Source of the DNA: Collinsella sp. BA40
Lineage (GTDB): Bacteria; Actinomycetota; Coriobacteriia; Coriobacteriales; Coriobacteriaceae
DNA: 64,000 nucleotides
Assembly (NCBI RefSeq): GCF_008014645.1
Contig: NZ_VOWY01000010.1
Location: 122,395-186,394 of the forward strand
Direction of reading: 5' to 3'
Shown: positions 43,672 through 52,452 of the stretch, in pieces
Numbering within the stretch: position 1 is the stretch's first letter
Layout of the letters: each line of letters begins with the position of its first letter
Notes under the pieces: generated by a model
The model's input: only the letters and a program-made list of their open reading frames with translations
Database searches by the model: none
What the model was told of the DNA's origin: nothing
Translations under genes and position numbers: made by a program

Positions 43672-45545
43672 GAACGCTCTCCCATCAGGACGTTATCGAC
43701 ATGCAGGGTGGGGCAGATACCGCATCCCGCACAAGACGCACGGGTGCAATCGGCCGTGGTCTCGCCGGCAAGCGCACGGCGGTACTCGCGCTGCAGGAAC
43801 CCGCGGGAGACTCCCGGGCTCACGTGCTCCCAGGGCATGATGGCATCAAGGTCGTATGGCGTCTGCGCGATCGCGCGCAGGTCGATGCCGCAGTCGCTGG
43901 CCGCCTGCTCCCACCGCTCGAGGCTGAACTGTTCGGTCCATGCATCGAAGCGAGCGCCGCGGCGCCAGGCGCCCTCGATTACGGGAGCCATATCGCGACC
44001 GGCGCGGGATAGCACGGCTTCGAGCAGCGAGGTCTCGGCGTCGTGATAGTGAACGCGAACGGCACGGTTCTTAACGCTCTTGAGCAGCAGCTGCTGGCGA
44101 CGCTTAACCTCCTCATCGGGTGTCTGGGCGCACCACTGGAACGGCGTAGAGGCCTTAGGGATGAAGACGGACACGGAGATGGAGATCGAGATGCCGCCAC
44201 GCTGCCCCTTGGGAACGACCTCGCGCGCGAGCTCGAGCACGTGGTCGGCGAGCTCGGCGATGGCGACGATATCCTCATCGCGCTCGCCCGGCAGACCTAT
44301 CATGAAATAGAGCTTGCAGCGGCGCCAGCCCGCCTCGAAGGCGGCGCGTACGGCGCGGTCGAGGTCGTCTTCAGTCACGCCCTTGTTGATGACGTCGCGC
44401 ATGCGCTGGCTTCCGGCCTCGGGAGCAAAGGTCAGACCACCCTTCTTCTCCCCCGCGACCTGCAGTGCCATGTTTACGCCGAACGAGTCGAGGCGCTGCG
44501 AGGGGATGGATACCGAGATTCCCGTATCCTCCAAGCGGCGGTTGAGACGCGACAGAATCTGCTCGCAGCACGAATGGTCGGTAGTGGAAAGGGATGTGAG
44601 GGACACCTCGTCGTAGCCGGTCTCGGCCAGGCCGCGGGTCACGGCGGACACGATTTGGTCCGCCGAGCGCTCGCGAACCGGGCGATACGTGATACCTGCC
44701 TGGCAGAAACGGCAGCCGCGCGCGCATCCGCGAAGCACCTCGACGGAAAGGCGGTCGTGGACGAGCTGCGCATACGGGATGACCGATTGGCTCACCGGAT
44801 CGGTTGCGCCAAAATCCTTGACGACGCGCTTATACACCACGGGCGGAACGTTCTCGCCCTCGCTGGGAACGGCATACCCGTGGGGCGTGCAGTCGCCATC
44901 GAAGCGGATATCGTACAGGGCCGGGACGTAGGTGCCAGGAATCGCAGCAAGACCGCGCAAGATCTCGTCGCGGCTCGCGCCGGCATCGCGTAGGCGCTGG
45001 TGCTCGCGGCACACCTCGACGATAGCTTCCTCGCCTTCACCGATAAGGATGGCGTCGAAGAACGGGGCGAGCGGCTCGGGGTTGTAGACCGAAGGCCCTC
45101 CCGCGATGATGATGGGGTCGTCCTCGCTGCGATCGGCGGAATAAAACGGGATGCCCGCCAGATCCATGGCCTCCAGGTAATTCGTGCACGCCATTTCGTG
45201 CGGCACATGGAAACCGACGACATCGAACGAAGCCACGGGGGCCGCGCCCTCGAGCGACAGCAAGGGGACGCCGGCGGCACGCATCTCGTCGGCCATATCG
45301 ACCCAGGGCACATAGCCGCGTTCACAGGAGATGCCCTCCTGTTGATTGAGGATGTGGTAGAGGATGGCGATACCCTGATTGGGCAGGCCGACCTCGTAGG
45401 TATCGGGGTAGATCAAGCAGGCTCGGTAGTCGGCCTCCTGCTTGGACATGGTGCCCCATTCGTGATCGATATAGCGACTGGGCTTTTCCACACGGGCCAG
45501 CAAAGGCTCTAGCTCATGGAATCGGTCCTCGTAGGGTACGCGCAC
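43668..45545 (-). CDS. TIGR03960 family B12-binding radical SAM protein
   Basis: About 625 residues: an N-terminal B12-binding-like Rossmann region (ACLIYPDTYEVGLPNQGIAILYHILN, GFHVPHEMACTNYLEAMDLAGIP) and a radical SAM core with RGCARGCRFCQAG (CxxxCxxC). A C-terminal cysteine cluster CTRASCAGCGICPT lies near the end. The substrate is unknown. The frame is open to 45872, but the upstream part is an antisense artefact. GTG 45545 has AGGAGAG 5 bases upstream. Pairs with the DUF2344 gene. Confidence 0.93.
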   Translation of the reverse strand: MRVPYEDRFHELEPLLARVEKPSRYIDHEWGTMSKQEADYRACLIYPDTYEVGLPNQGIAILYHILNQQEGISCERGYVPWVDMADEMRAAGVPLLSLEGAAPVASFDVVGFHVPHEMACTNYLEAMDLAGIPFYSADRSEDDPIIIAGGPSVYNPEPLAPFFDAILIGEGEEAIVEVCREHQRLRDAGASRDEILRGLAAIPGTYVPALYDIRFDGDCTPHGYAVPSEGENVPPVVYKRVVKDFGATDPVSQSVIPYAQLVHDRLSVEVLRGCARGCRFCQAGITYRPVRERSADQIVSAVTRGLAETGYDEVSLTSLSTTDHSCCEQILSRLNRRLEDTGISVSIPSQRLDSFGVNMALQVAGEKKGGLTFAPEAGSQRMRDVINKGVTEDDLDRAVRAAFEAGWRRCKLYFMIGLPGERDEDIVAIAELADHVLELAREVVPKGQRGGISISISVSVFIPKASTPFQWCAQTPDEEVKRRQQLLLKSVKNRAVRVHYHDAETSLLEAVLSRAGRDMAPVIEGAWRRGARFDAWTEQFSLERWEQAASDCGIDLRAIAQTPYDLDAIMPWEHVSPGVSRGFLQREYRRALAGETTADCTRASCAGCGICPTLHVDNVLMGERS

Positions 45546-45558
45546 GTAAACTCTCCTT

Positions 45559-46467
45559 CTAGTCGAGGTATTCTGCAGAAACAGATGCGACGCCGTCGGC
45601 GGGGGCAACGGCGTCGCGGACAGCGTCGACCGCGTTTCGAACGACGCGGTTGGCCGGCCCGTAATCGATATCGCGAGCATACAGCTCCATAAGGGCGATG
45701 CCCATGGCGATGGTGCCGAGACCGCCGATCGACGCTTTGACCGCGAACGCCGCCCTTCCGGCGCGTGGCGCCAGCGAACGGGAAAGGGCGCGGAGACCGA
45801 GGCCGGCGACCGCGACCCCCGCGGCGTCATACAGGCGCTCGAAGCGCATCGGTTTATCGTACATCGAAGCAAGCTTCGCCATCATGCCGAGCTGCGCCAG
45901 CGTCATAACCGGAAAATCGGCGCCGGGCACGATCGTCAACGCACCCGTCACGGCATTCGATAGCGCCGTGGCGGCAACGACCCCTCGAGAAGCCGTGGCG
46001 CGCATGAACGGGAAATTCGCAGCGAACGCCTGGGGCTTGTCGGTGCGATCGAGCACCCAGCAGGCAAGCCGATGAAGCAGCACGCCTTCCTCGCGGGAGG
46101 CGACCAAGCCGAGCATGGGGGTATCGCGCTCGATGAAAGGCGCGTCGTCGCGGGACTCGCATACGACGACGGTGGGCGAACCAGCGATCACCAACCGGTG
46201 GCACGCCGCCTCCAGCATGCTGGAGCCGCACGAGACAACGATGGCGAGATCGGAGTCGGCCTTCGGCTCAAGCTCGGCGGTAAGACGAGACACGCGGACC
46301 AGTCCGCCGATAGTCTGCGGCACCATCGCGCTGCGGATCGCATCGATCAGATAGGCCGAGGCCGAACCGTCCACGTACACGGACACGCGCACGGGCTCAT
46401 CGGATTGCTGCTGGGCGCTCACGCCCATCTTGAAAGCATCTGCCACCGCATCAAACGGAATTCGCAT
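45559..46467 (-). CDS. DUF697-type membrane-associated protein
   Basis: 302 residues. The N-terminal 110 residues show an alpha/beta fold (VRVSVYVDGSASAYLIDAI, LAIVVSCGSSMLEA). The C-terminal part resembles DUF697: NAVTGALTIVPGADFPVMTLAQLGMMAKLASMYDKP, then a Gly/Ala-rich amphipathic segment. ATG 46467 has AGGAAGG 6 bases upstream; the open frame to 46665 overlaps rodA. It lies between rodA and the radical SAM pair. Function unknown; see findings. Confidence 0.75.
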   Translation of the reverse strand: MRIPFDAVADAFKMGVSAQQQSDEPVRVSVYVDGSASAYLIDAIRSAMVPQTIGGLVRVSRLTAELEPKADSDLAIVVSCGSSMLEAACHRLVIAGSPTVVVCESRDDAPFIERDTPMLGLVASREEGVLLHRLACWVLDRTDKPQAFAANFPFMRATASRGVVAATALSNAVTGALTIVPGADFPVMTLAQLGMMAKLASMYDKPMRFERLYDAAGVAVAGLGLRALSRSLAPRAGRAAFAVKASIGGLGTIAMGIALMELYARDIDYGPANRVVRNAVDAVRDAVAPADGVASVSAEYLD

Positions 46468-46499
46468 ACGGCACCTTCCTCTCATGGATGCCCGAAGGA

Positions 46500-47705
46500 C
46501 TACGCTGCCTTCGAGCGATGACGCCATACCGACTGGACGATGCCGACCATGGCGCTTTGCATAAGCATAGAACTCGAACCGAAGCTGATAAAGGGTAGCG
46601 GAATACCCGTGATGGGCATGAGTCCGATGCACATGCCGATATTCTCGAAAATCTGAAACGTCCACATGCCGACGATGCCCACGACGGTAAGCTTCAAAAA
46701 CAACGAATCGCTTTTATAGGCGATGCGGATGGCGGAAAATATCAGGAGCGCATAGAGGCCTAAGAGCAGCAGGGCGCCGACAAAGCCGAATTCCTCGCTC
46801 ATGAGGGCGAACACGAAGTCCGTATGCGCTTCGGGCAGAAAGCCCTCTGCCGCCTGGGTGGCGCCGCCGATGCCCTTGCCGAAGAAGCCACCCGATCCAA
46901 CGGCGATGAGGGACTGCATGAGGTTGTAGCCCGCTCCCGAAGTATCGGCGGTAGGATCTATGAACACGAGCAGGCGATTCATCTGGTATTGCTTGATGAG
47001 CACGTCTCGACCGACAAGCGAGTCGACGACGGAATCGGCGGCAAGCAGCAGGGAGACCAATCCGATGAGAATGGCGATGGTCGACAGGACCCATTCCCTG
47101 CGAGCCCCGCTCATGGAGATGACGATGGCGCCGCCCACGAAGATGACGAGTCCGCTTCCCAGATCGCCCGCGGCAAGAACGGCGCCGAACGGGATGGCGA
47201 GCATGGCGCAGAGCTTCACGTAATCGCGGACGGAATCGATCTTGCCGTTGTACTGGGCCCCCAGACCGGCGATGAAGAACGCGGTGATGATCTTGGCGAG
47301 CTCGACGGGCTGGAAGGTCAAGCCGATGCCCGGAATTTGAATCCACCCCGTCATACCCTTCGCGTTATACGACAGGCCGGGGATATACGGCGAGAAGATG
47401 ACCATGATATCGATGACCAGAAGCACCGTCGTCATATTCTGCAGACCGCGAAAATCCGTTCGCCAGCACAGGATACCCAAGACCGCACCGAGGCCGATGC
47501 CGAGCAGATGGCGAGAGAATTGCGCCTCGGGAATCGACAGGGATGCTGTCCAGATGATGAGCGTTCCATATGCCATGAGGCCCACGACCGCAATGAGCAC
47601 GGGAATATTCACGCGCTGGGAAAGCGAGTTGCGTGACGATACGACGCGCTTGTTCACGCGCTTAAGGCTATCGGCCGACGCGTCGCGCCTGCTTCCATTC
47701 GACAT
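46500..47705 (-). CDS. rodA: Rod shape-determining protein RodA (SEDS glycosyltransferase)
   Basis: Peptidoglycan polymerase of the elongasome. 401 residues, about ten membrane helices. Typical SEDS motifs: GMTGWIQIPGIGLTFQPVELAKI, a large loop with KQYQMNRLLVFIDPTAD.TSGAGYNLMQSLIAVGSGG, LPEAHTDFVFALMSEEFGF and TGIPLPFISFGSSSML. An unusually long cytoplasmic N-terminus (about 33 residues). ATG has AGGAGG 9 bases upstream. Follows the PBP2 gene. Confidence 0.95.
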   Translation of the reverse strand: MSNGSRRDASADSLKRVNKRVVSSRNSLSQRVNIPVLIAVVGLMAYGTLIIWTASLSIPEAQFSRHLLGIGLGAVLGILCWRTDFRGLQNMTTVLLVIDIMVIFSPYIPGLSYNAKGMTGWIQIPGIGLTFQPVELAKIITAFFIAGLGAQYNGKIDSVRDYVKLCAMLAIPFGAVLAAGDLGSGLVIFVGGAIVISMSGARREWVLSTIAILIGLVSLLLAADSVVDSLVGRDVLIKQYQMNRLLVFIDPTADTSGAGYNLMQSLIAVGSGGFFGKGIGGATQAAEGFLPEAHTDFVFALMSEEFGFVGALLLLGLYALLIFSAIRIAYKSDSLFLKLTVVGIVGMWTFQIFENIGMCIGLMPITGIPLPFISFGSSSMLMQSAMVGIVQSVWRHRSKAA

Positions 47706-47719
47706 TGCACCGCACCTCC

Positions 47720-49759
47720 TTAGCGATCATGTGTGCCGCCCGCGGCCGACACGGAGTCATGCGAACCGTAGATGGCACCGAGTACGTACCTCGTGCCCAC
47801 AAGCGCGGATGTGGAGCCGAAGCCGCCGCGCTCGACCAGCGTCGCCACGACATACTTGGGATCGTCGGCGGGCGCATAAGCGATGAACCACGCATAGAGG
47901 TCGTCGTCTGCCTTCTCACCCGTACCGGACTTGCCCGCGACCGTGACGCCAAGACTGTTGAAATGGCTCGCCGTCGAGGCCGTATCGTAGATAACGCCCT
48001 TCATGCCGCCGTGGACCAGGTCGAGGTCGGATTGATCGCGCACGTCGACGGAACGGAGCTCCTCTGGCTGATGGGCCACGGCGTCCCCATCGCCGTCGCG
48101 CGCGACGGCCGAGAGAAAGACATGCGGCGTGAACTCTTTGCCGTTTTCAGCAAGACCGGCGTACACGGTGGCCATCTGGAGCGGCGTGACGAGAATGTCG
48201 CCCTGTCCGATGGCGATATTGAGCATGTCGCCGGGACCCCACGCGCGATCGGCGTCGGGCCAGGAAGAAAAGAACTCCTTCTTCCACTCGGCCGTGGGTA
48301 CGCGCCCCGCCGCCTCGCTGGGAAGGTCGATGCCCGTGGGCTCGCCCAGGCCCCACCGCTTGTAGACCTCCTGCAGGCCCTCGGGGTGGTCCTCGTCGTA
48401 GTAGAAACCCTTGCCGATATCGTAGAAGACCGGATCGCAGGAGTGTGAGATACCCTGCTGCAGATTGAGCGTGCCATGCCCGCCATGGTCCCAGCACCAC
48501 CGGCCGGCGCCCTCACCGAGACCCGTCCACCAGCCGTTGCAGGTTGTTGTCTGGCCGGAGGTGTACACGCCATACTCAAGCGCGGCGAGCGCCGCCAGGG
48601 GCTTGATGGTTGATGCAGACATGTACTGGCCGCTGATGCAGCGATTGAGAAGGGGGTTTCCACTCGTCTCGCCGTTGAGCTTCGACCAATCATCATTCGA
48701 TACGCCGCCGATGAACACCGACGGATCGAACGTGGGTGCGCTAGCCATGCCGAGGATATCGCCATTCGTGCAGTCGATGCACACGCAGGCACCGGCATCG
48801 GAGGTGTATCCGGTCTGCTTTCCCATCGCCATGGCGCGCGCGAGACCCTCTTCGCACGCCTGCTGGATGGCGAGATCGAGCGTGAGCTTGATATCGGAGC
48901 CTGCCCGCGGCGGGATGGCGCCCGCCTTTCCGGTCACGTTGCCCGCAGCGTCGACGTGCACTGTCTGCTCACCGCGGATACCCTGCAGCAAGCGCTCGTA
49001 GTAGATTTCAACACCGGCCTGGCCGACGATATCGCCCGACTGATAGCGAACCGCGCCGGCGGCATCTTTCGAATCATCCTGGGCGTTGAGCTGTTCTCCG
49101 GTGATCGTGCCCGTATAGCCCAGAACATGGCTCGCAAGCGTTCCATACGGATACACGCGCTCGGTGCGCTCCTCGATCTGGACGCCATCGAAATCAGTCG
49201 CATGCTCCTTGATATGAGCGACCGTCGACATGCGCACATCGGATGCAACCGTGTGCAAGCTCTGAGCGCTTTGCGAATAGTCAAGAATGCTACGGCGCAC
49301 GGCGGTATACGGCATGCCGAGGACATTTGCCAGATGACGCACTTTGATGGGATCGGAAGCGAAATCACGATAGGCGCCGACAACGAGCGAGGGTCGGTTG
49401 GTTACCAGTTCTACACCGTTGCGGTCGAGGATGCGACCGCGGGGCGCGGGCGTGGTGACCGTGCGCATCTGGTTTTGCTGCGAAAGCTCCTCGTAATGAT
49501 CGGAGGAGACCATCTGCATGCTCCACAGCTTCGCCACCACGGCGGCAAAGACGGCGCCCACGCCCATCGTGAGCATCTTGAAACGGCCCTTCATGGCAAC
49601 GCCGGGGGTGTTGCCCTCCCCTTCCGATGCTCGGGGCTGGGTCCCGTTGCGAGTATCGAACGTGAACCTACCCGAGTAGCCACGTAAGAAGAACAGCGAT
49701 CCGATAATCGCGACAACCAGGATGACTCCGGCAACGACTACAACGAGCTGCGCATCCAT
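47720..49759 (-). CDS. mrdA: Penicillin-binding protein 2 (elongasome transpeptidase)
   Basis: 679 residues. Short cytoplasmic N-terminus with two hydrophobic segments (VVVVAGVILVVAIIGSLFFL at 3-26 and GVGAVFAAVVAKLW near 67). A PBP dimer domain starts RGRILDRNGVELVTNRPS. Transpeptidase motifs: SxxK as STIK in MSASTIKPLAAL, SCD in GISHSCDPVFY, and KSG in VAGKSGTGEK. Paired with rodA. The first hydrophobic segment before the usual anchor is unusual. Confidence 0.94.
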   Translation of the reverse strand: MDAQLVVVVAGVILVVAIIGSLFFLRGYSGRFTFDTRNGTQPRASEGEGNTPGVAMKGRFKMLTMGVGAVFAAVVAKLWSMQMVSSDHYEELSQQNQMRTVTTPAPRGRILDRNGVELVTNRPSLVVGAYRDFASDPIKVRHLANVLGMPYTAVRRSILDYSQSAQSLHTVASDVRMSTVAHIKEHATDFDGVQIEERTERVYPYGTLASHVLGYTGTITGEQLNAQDDSKDAAGAVRYQSGDIVGQAGVEIYYERLLQGIRGEQTVHVDAAGNVTGKAGAIPPRAGSDIKLTLDLAIQQACEEGLARAMAMGKQTGYTSDAGACVCIDCTNGDILGMASAPTFDPSVFIGGVSNDDWSKLNGETSGNPLLNRCISGQYMSASTIKPLAALAALEYGVYTSGQTTTCNGWWTGLGEGAGRWCWDHGGHGTLNLQQGISHSCDPVFYDIGKGFYYDEDHPEGLQEVYKRWGLGEPTGIDLPSEAAGRVPTAEWKKEFFSSWPDADRAWGPGDMLNIAIGQGDILVTPLQMATVYAGLAENGKEFTPHVFLSAVARDGDGDAVAHQPEELRSVDVRDQSDLDLVHGGMKGVIYDTASTASHFNSLGVTVAGKSGTGEKADDDLYAWFIAYAPADDPKYVVATLVERGGFGSTSALVGTRYVLGAIYGSHDSVSAAGGTHDR

Positions 49760-49774
49760 CGATCGCCCTCCTTC

Positions 49775-50329
49775 CTACTTCAAGCTTGTATATGACTTGT
49801 ACCGTGTACCCTTCGAGCGGGCCGTGAAACCCTTTTTAGACTCCGTCGACGAACCGAACATAAGAAATGGAACAGCAGCAAGAACATCAAGCACGCTCGA
49901 CGCGAGGCCGTGGACGAGCAGCGCGTACAGCAAGCTGGACTCGAGACCGAGCAAAAACAGAGCGAAGCCATAAGCGAGATTGACGAGAAGCATCGCGACG
50001 CCGACCATGCGCATGGAAGTGGCCGAGAATCCACCGCCCATACCATGCGAAATCATGGACAGGACGAAGCACGCAACCGTGAGCAACAGCGGCATCAAGC
50101 CGACGGGCACGGCGGCGGTAAGGTCGAAGAAGAGCCCGGAAAAGAAACCGGCCAGGACGGCGCTCTTGATGTCGCATGCTGGGGCCATGGTGAGTGCAAG
50201 CACGACCATAAAATTGAAGCGCCCGCCGAACAGCGACAGCTGCGGTGCCAACGCAAGCTGGAGCACGGCGGCAATCAGGCATACGACAACAACCATACGG
50301 CGCGCGCGAGCGGGATCGCGAACCTCCAT
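49775..50329 (-). CDS. mreD: Rod shape-determining protein MreD
   Basis: 184-residue membrane protein with five hydrophobic segments, positioned between mreC and mrdA. The sequence is weakly conserved, as is typical; GRFNFMVVLALTMAPACDIKSAVLAGFFSGLFFDL is the recognisable block. ATG 50329 has AGGAGG 8 bases upstream. Confidence 0.9.
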   Translation of the reverse strand: MEVRDPARARRMVVVVCLIAAVLQLALAPQLSLFGGRFNFMVVLALTMAPACDIKSAVLAGFFSGLFFDLTAAVPVGLMPLLLTVACFVLSMISHGMGGGFSATSMRMVGVAMLLVNLAYGFALFLLGLESSLLYALLVHGLASSVLDVLAAVPFLMFGSSTESKKGFTARSKGTRYKSYTSLK

Positions 50330-50344
50330 TGCAAGCACCTCCTC

Positions 50345-51301
50345 TTAATCGTTCTTGCCCGCGGAGTCGGCAGCGGGAGCCGGTGCGACGCCGGCTGACT
50401 GGGCATTAGCGGAAGCGACGTCTTCACTCGATGCAGCCTGCTCGGCGGAAACGGATGTGATGACGAGCACCTCTTCGTTGTTCTCGGCCAGGGACTGAGC
50501 GCGAACGGTAACGGTGTAGTACGTGGCGTTACTTGCTCGGTTCACGGAGGTGACGGTACCCAGTGGAAGGCCCTTTGGAAACACACCGCCCAAACCGGAC
50601 GTGATCACGATATCGCCCACGGAAACATCGGAATCGGCTGTGATGTAATTGAGCTGCAGGGATCCGTCGGGCTGTCCCTGCAGGATGCCCTGGGCGCGGG
50701 AGCGCTGCACCATCGCCGATATGCCCGACGTCTCATCGGTCAGCAGGCGAACAGTGGACGAAGTCGCCGAGACCTCGACGATCTGGCCGATCGCGCCGCC
50801 GGAGTTGCAAACCGCCATGCCGACCTCGAGCCCGTCGACCGTTCCCTTATCGATCATCACGGTATGGGACCACGCGTCGCTCGATCCACCGACGATGCGG
50901 GCGGCCGTCGATTCCAGGCTGTACGTAGAACGAAGCCCGAGGAGGCCCTCAAGGCGCTCGGCGGTCTTCTCTGCCTCGGTGAGCTTCGCGACCTCGGCGG
51001 TAAGCTGCTCGTTACGCTGGCGAAGTTCCGAAAGCGTCTCCTGCGGGGCGGTCACGTTGGAGATTACGTTGCCGACGGCATGGAACGGAGACGCCACGAT
51101 AGACCCCACCATGCGAACAGGCGTCGTGATAGTTGTCACGACGCTCCGAACACCATGGATGGGACCCGTCTCGCCTTCGCGAATATAGAATGTGAGCAGC
51201 AACAACGAGATCATGCAGCAGATGATAAAGGGGCGCATCCCGCTGGATTGCTGTTTTGTGCGAAGCGTAGATTGATAGCGCTTCTTATTCGAACGCGGCA
51301 A
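50345..51301 (-). CDS. mreC: Rod shape-determining protein MreC
   Basis: 318 residues: a basic cytoplasmic N-terminus, one membrane anchor (FIICCMISLLLLTFYI), a coiled coil (RQRNEQLTAEVAKLTEAEK) and two beta-barrels (GLEVGMAVCNSGGAIGQIVEVS, GDIVITSGLGGVFPKGLPLGTV). An Ala/Ser-rich tail follows. The start is TTG 51301 with a weak ribosome site. Confidence 0.94.
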   Translation of the reverse strand: MPRSNKKRYQSTLRTKQQSSGMRPFIICCMISLLLLTFYIREGETGPIHGVRSVVTTITTPVRMVGSIVASPFHAVGNVISNVTAPQETLSELRQRNEQLTAEVAKLTEAEKTAERLEGLLGLRSTYSLESTAARIVGGSSDAWSHTVMIDKGTVDGLEVGMAVCNSGGAIGQIVEVSATSSTVRLLTDETSGISAMVQRSRAQGILQGQPDGSLQLNYITADSDVSVGDIVITSGLGGVFPKGLPLGTVTSVNRASNATYYTVTVRAQSLAENNEEVLVITSVSAEQAASSEDVASANAQSAGVAPAPAADSAGKND

Positions 51302-51314
51302 ACCGAATCAAACC

Positions 51315-52358
51315 CTAGGCATTGCTCTGGACGAATCCGCCGTCGAAGGCGTTCGCCTCGAGCACGCGGGCGCAACCGTTGACAACGTTATCGAGCGCCG
51401 TGGGGCTCACGTTGACGGCCACGCCGGTCTCATCTCGCAGCCGGACATCAAGCCCGCGCAGCATGGCGCCGCCGCCGGTAAGAAGGATACCGTAATACAT
51501 GAGATCGCTTGCAAGATCGGGCGGGGTCGCGTCAAGCGCGTCTTTGACAGCCTTAGACATCTCGTCGAGGGGCTTGTTGAGCGCTCGACGAATCTCCTCG
51601 CTCTCGATACGAACGGTCTTCGGCAAGCCCGAGATGACATCGCGGCCATTGACCTCGACATCGAGCTCGTCCTTCAGCGGAACCGCGGAACCGACCTTGA
51701 TCTTGATATCCTCTGCGGTGCGCTCGCCGATAGCCAGATTGTACGCATCGCGAACATGGGTGAGGATGGCCTGGTCGAATTCATCGCCGGCCACGCGAAT
51801 AGACTGGGAAACCACGATGCCGCCCATCGCGATGACAGCGACCTCCGTGGTACCGCCGCCGATATCGATAACCATAGAACCGGTGGGCTCCTCGACGGGA
51901 AGGTCTGCACCGATGGCCGCGGCCATAGGCTCCTCGATCAGATATGCCTGACGGGCACCCGCCTGGATCGTTGCTTCGAAAACGGCGCGCTTCTCGACGC
52001 TGGTTACGCCGGAGGGGACGCAGACGACGACACGGGGACGCGGGGTCCAGGGGTAGCGCTTCTCGCTCGCCTTGTCGATGAAGTAGCGAAGCATGGCCTC
52101 GGTTACATCGAAATCGGCGATGACGCCATCTTTAAGCGGGCGAACGGCAACGATATTACCCGGCGTGCGGCCGAGCATTCGCTTGGCCTCGATGCCCACG
52201 GCGAGGATGCGCTCATCGTTCTTGTCGATCGCGACCACGGAGGGCTCGCGAATGACGATACCCTTGCCGCGAACGGAGACAAGGGTATTTGCAGTTCCCA
52301 GGTCGATGGCGAGGTCGCCATCGTATTGACCAAAGAACATATCCATCAAAGAAAACAA
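51315..52358 (-). CDS. mreB: Rod shape-determining protein MreB (actin homologue)
   Basis: Filament-forming actin homologue guiding lateral cell-wall synthesis. DLAIDLGTANTLV phosphate-1 motif, VVCVPSGVTSVEKRAV, MVIDIGGGTTEVAVIAMGG, and GILLTGGGAMLRGLD adenosine motif are all present. GTG 52364 lies on the ribosome site; TTG 52358 has GGAG 5 bases upstream and is preferred (347 residues). First of mreB-mreC-mreD-mrdA-rodA. Confidence 0.97.
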   Translation of the reverse strand: MFSLMDMFFGQYDGDLAIDLGTANTLVSVRGKGIVIREPSVVAIDKNDERILAVGIEAKRMLGRTPGNIVAVRPLKDGVIADFDVTEAMLRYFIDKASEKRYPWTPRPRVVVCVPSGVTSVEKRAVFEATIQAGARQAYLIEEPMAAAIGADLPVEEPTGSMVIDIGGGTTEVAVIAMGGIVVSQSIRVAGDEFDQAILTHVRDAYNLAIGERTAEDIKIKVGSAVPLKDELDVEVNGRDVISGLPKTVRIESEEIRRALNKPLDEMSKAVKDALDATPPDLASDLMYYGILLTGGGAMLRGLDVRLRDETGVAVNVSPTALDNVVNGCARVLEANAFDGGFVQSNA

Positions 52359-52406
52359 AGTCACTCCAAAAGGTACGTTAAGGTTCCTATGCAGTGTAGC
52401 GCGGAC

Positions 52407-52438
52407 AATCGGCCCCGTGCAGCACGCGGGGCCGATTG
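52407..52438 (-). terminator. Hairpin between TPR gene and mreB
   Basis: A perfect 11-pair GC stem (AATCGGCCCCG with its complement) without a T-run, about 50 bases before mreB. It may be a weak terminator or an mRNA-processing or stability element. Confidence 0.4.
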
Positions 52439-52452
52439 GAGAAAGATACCAT

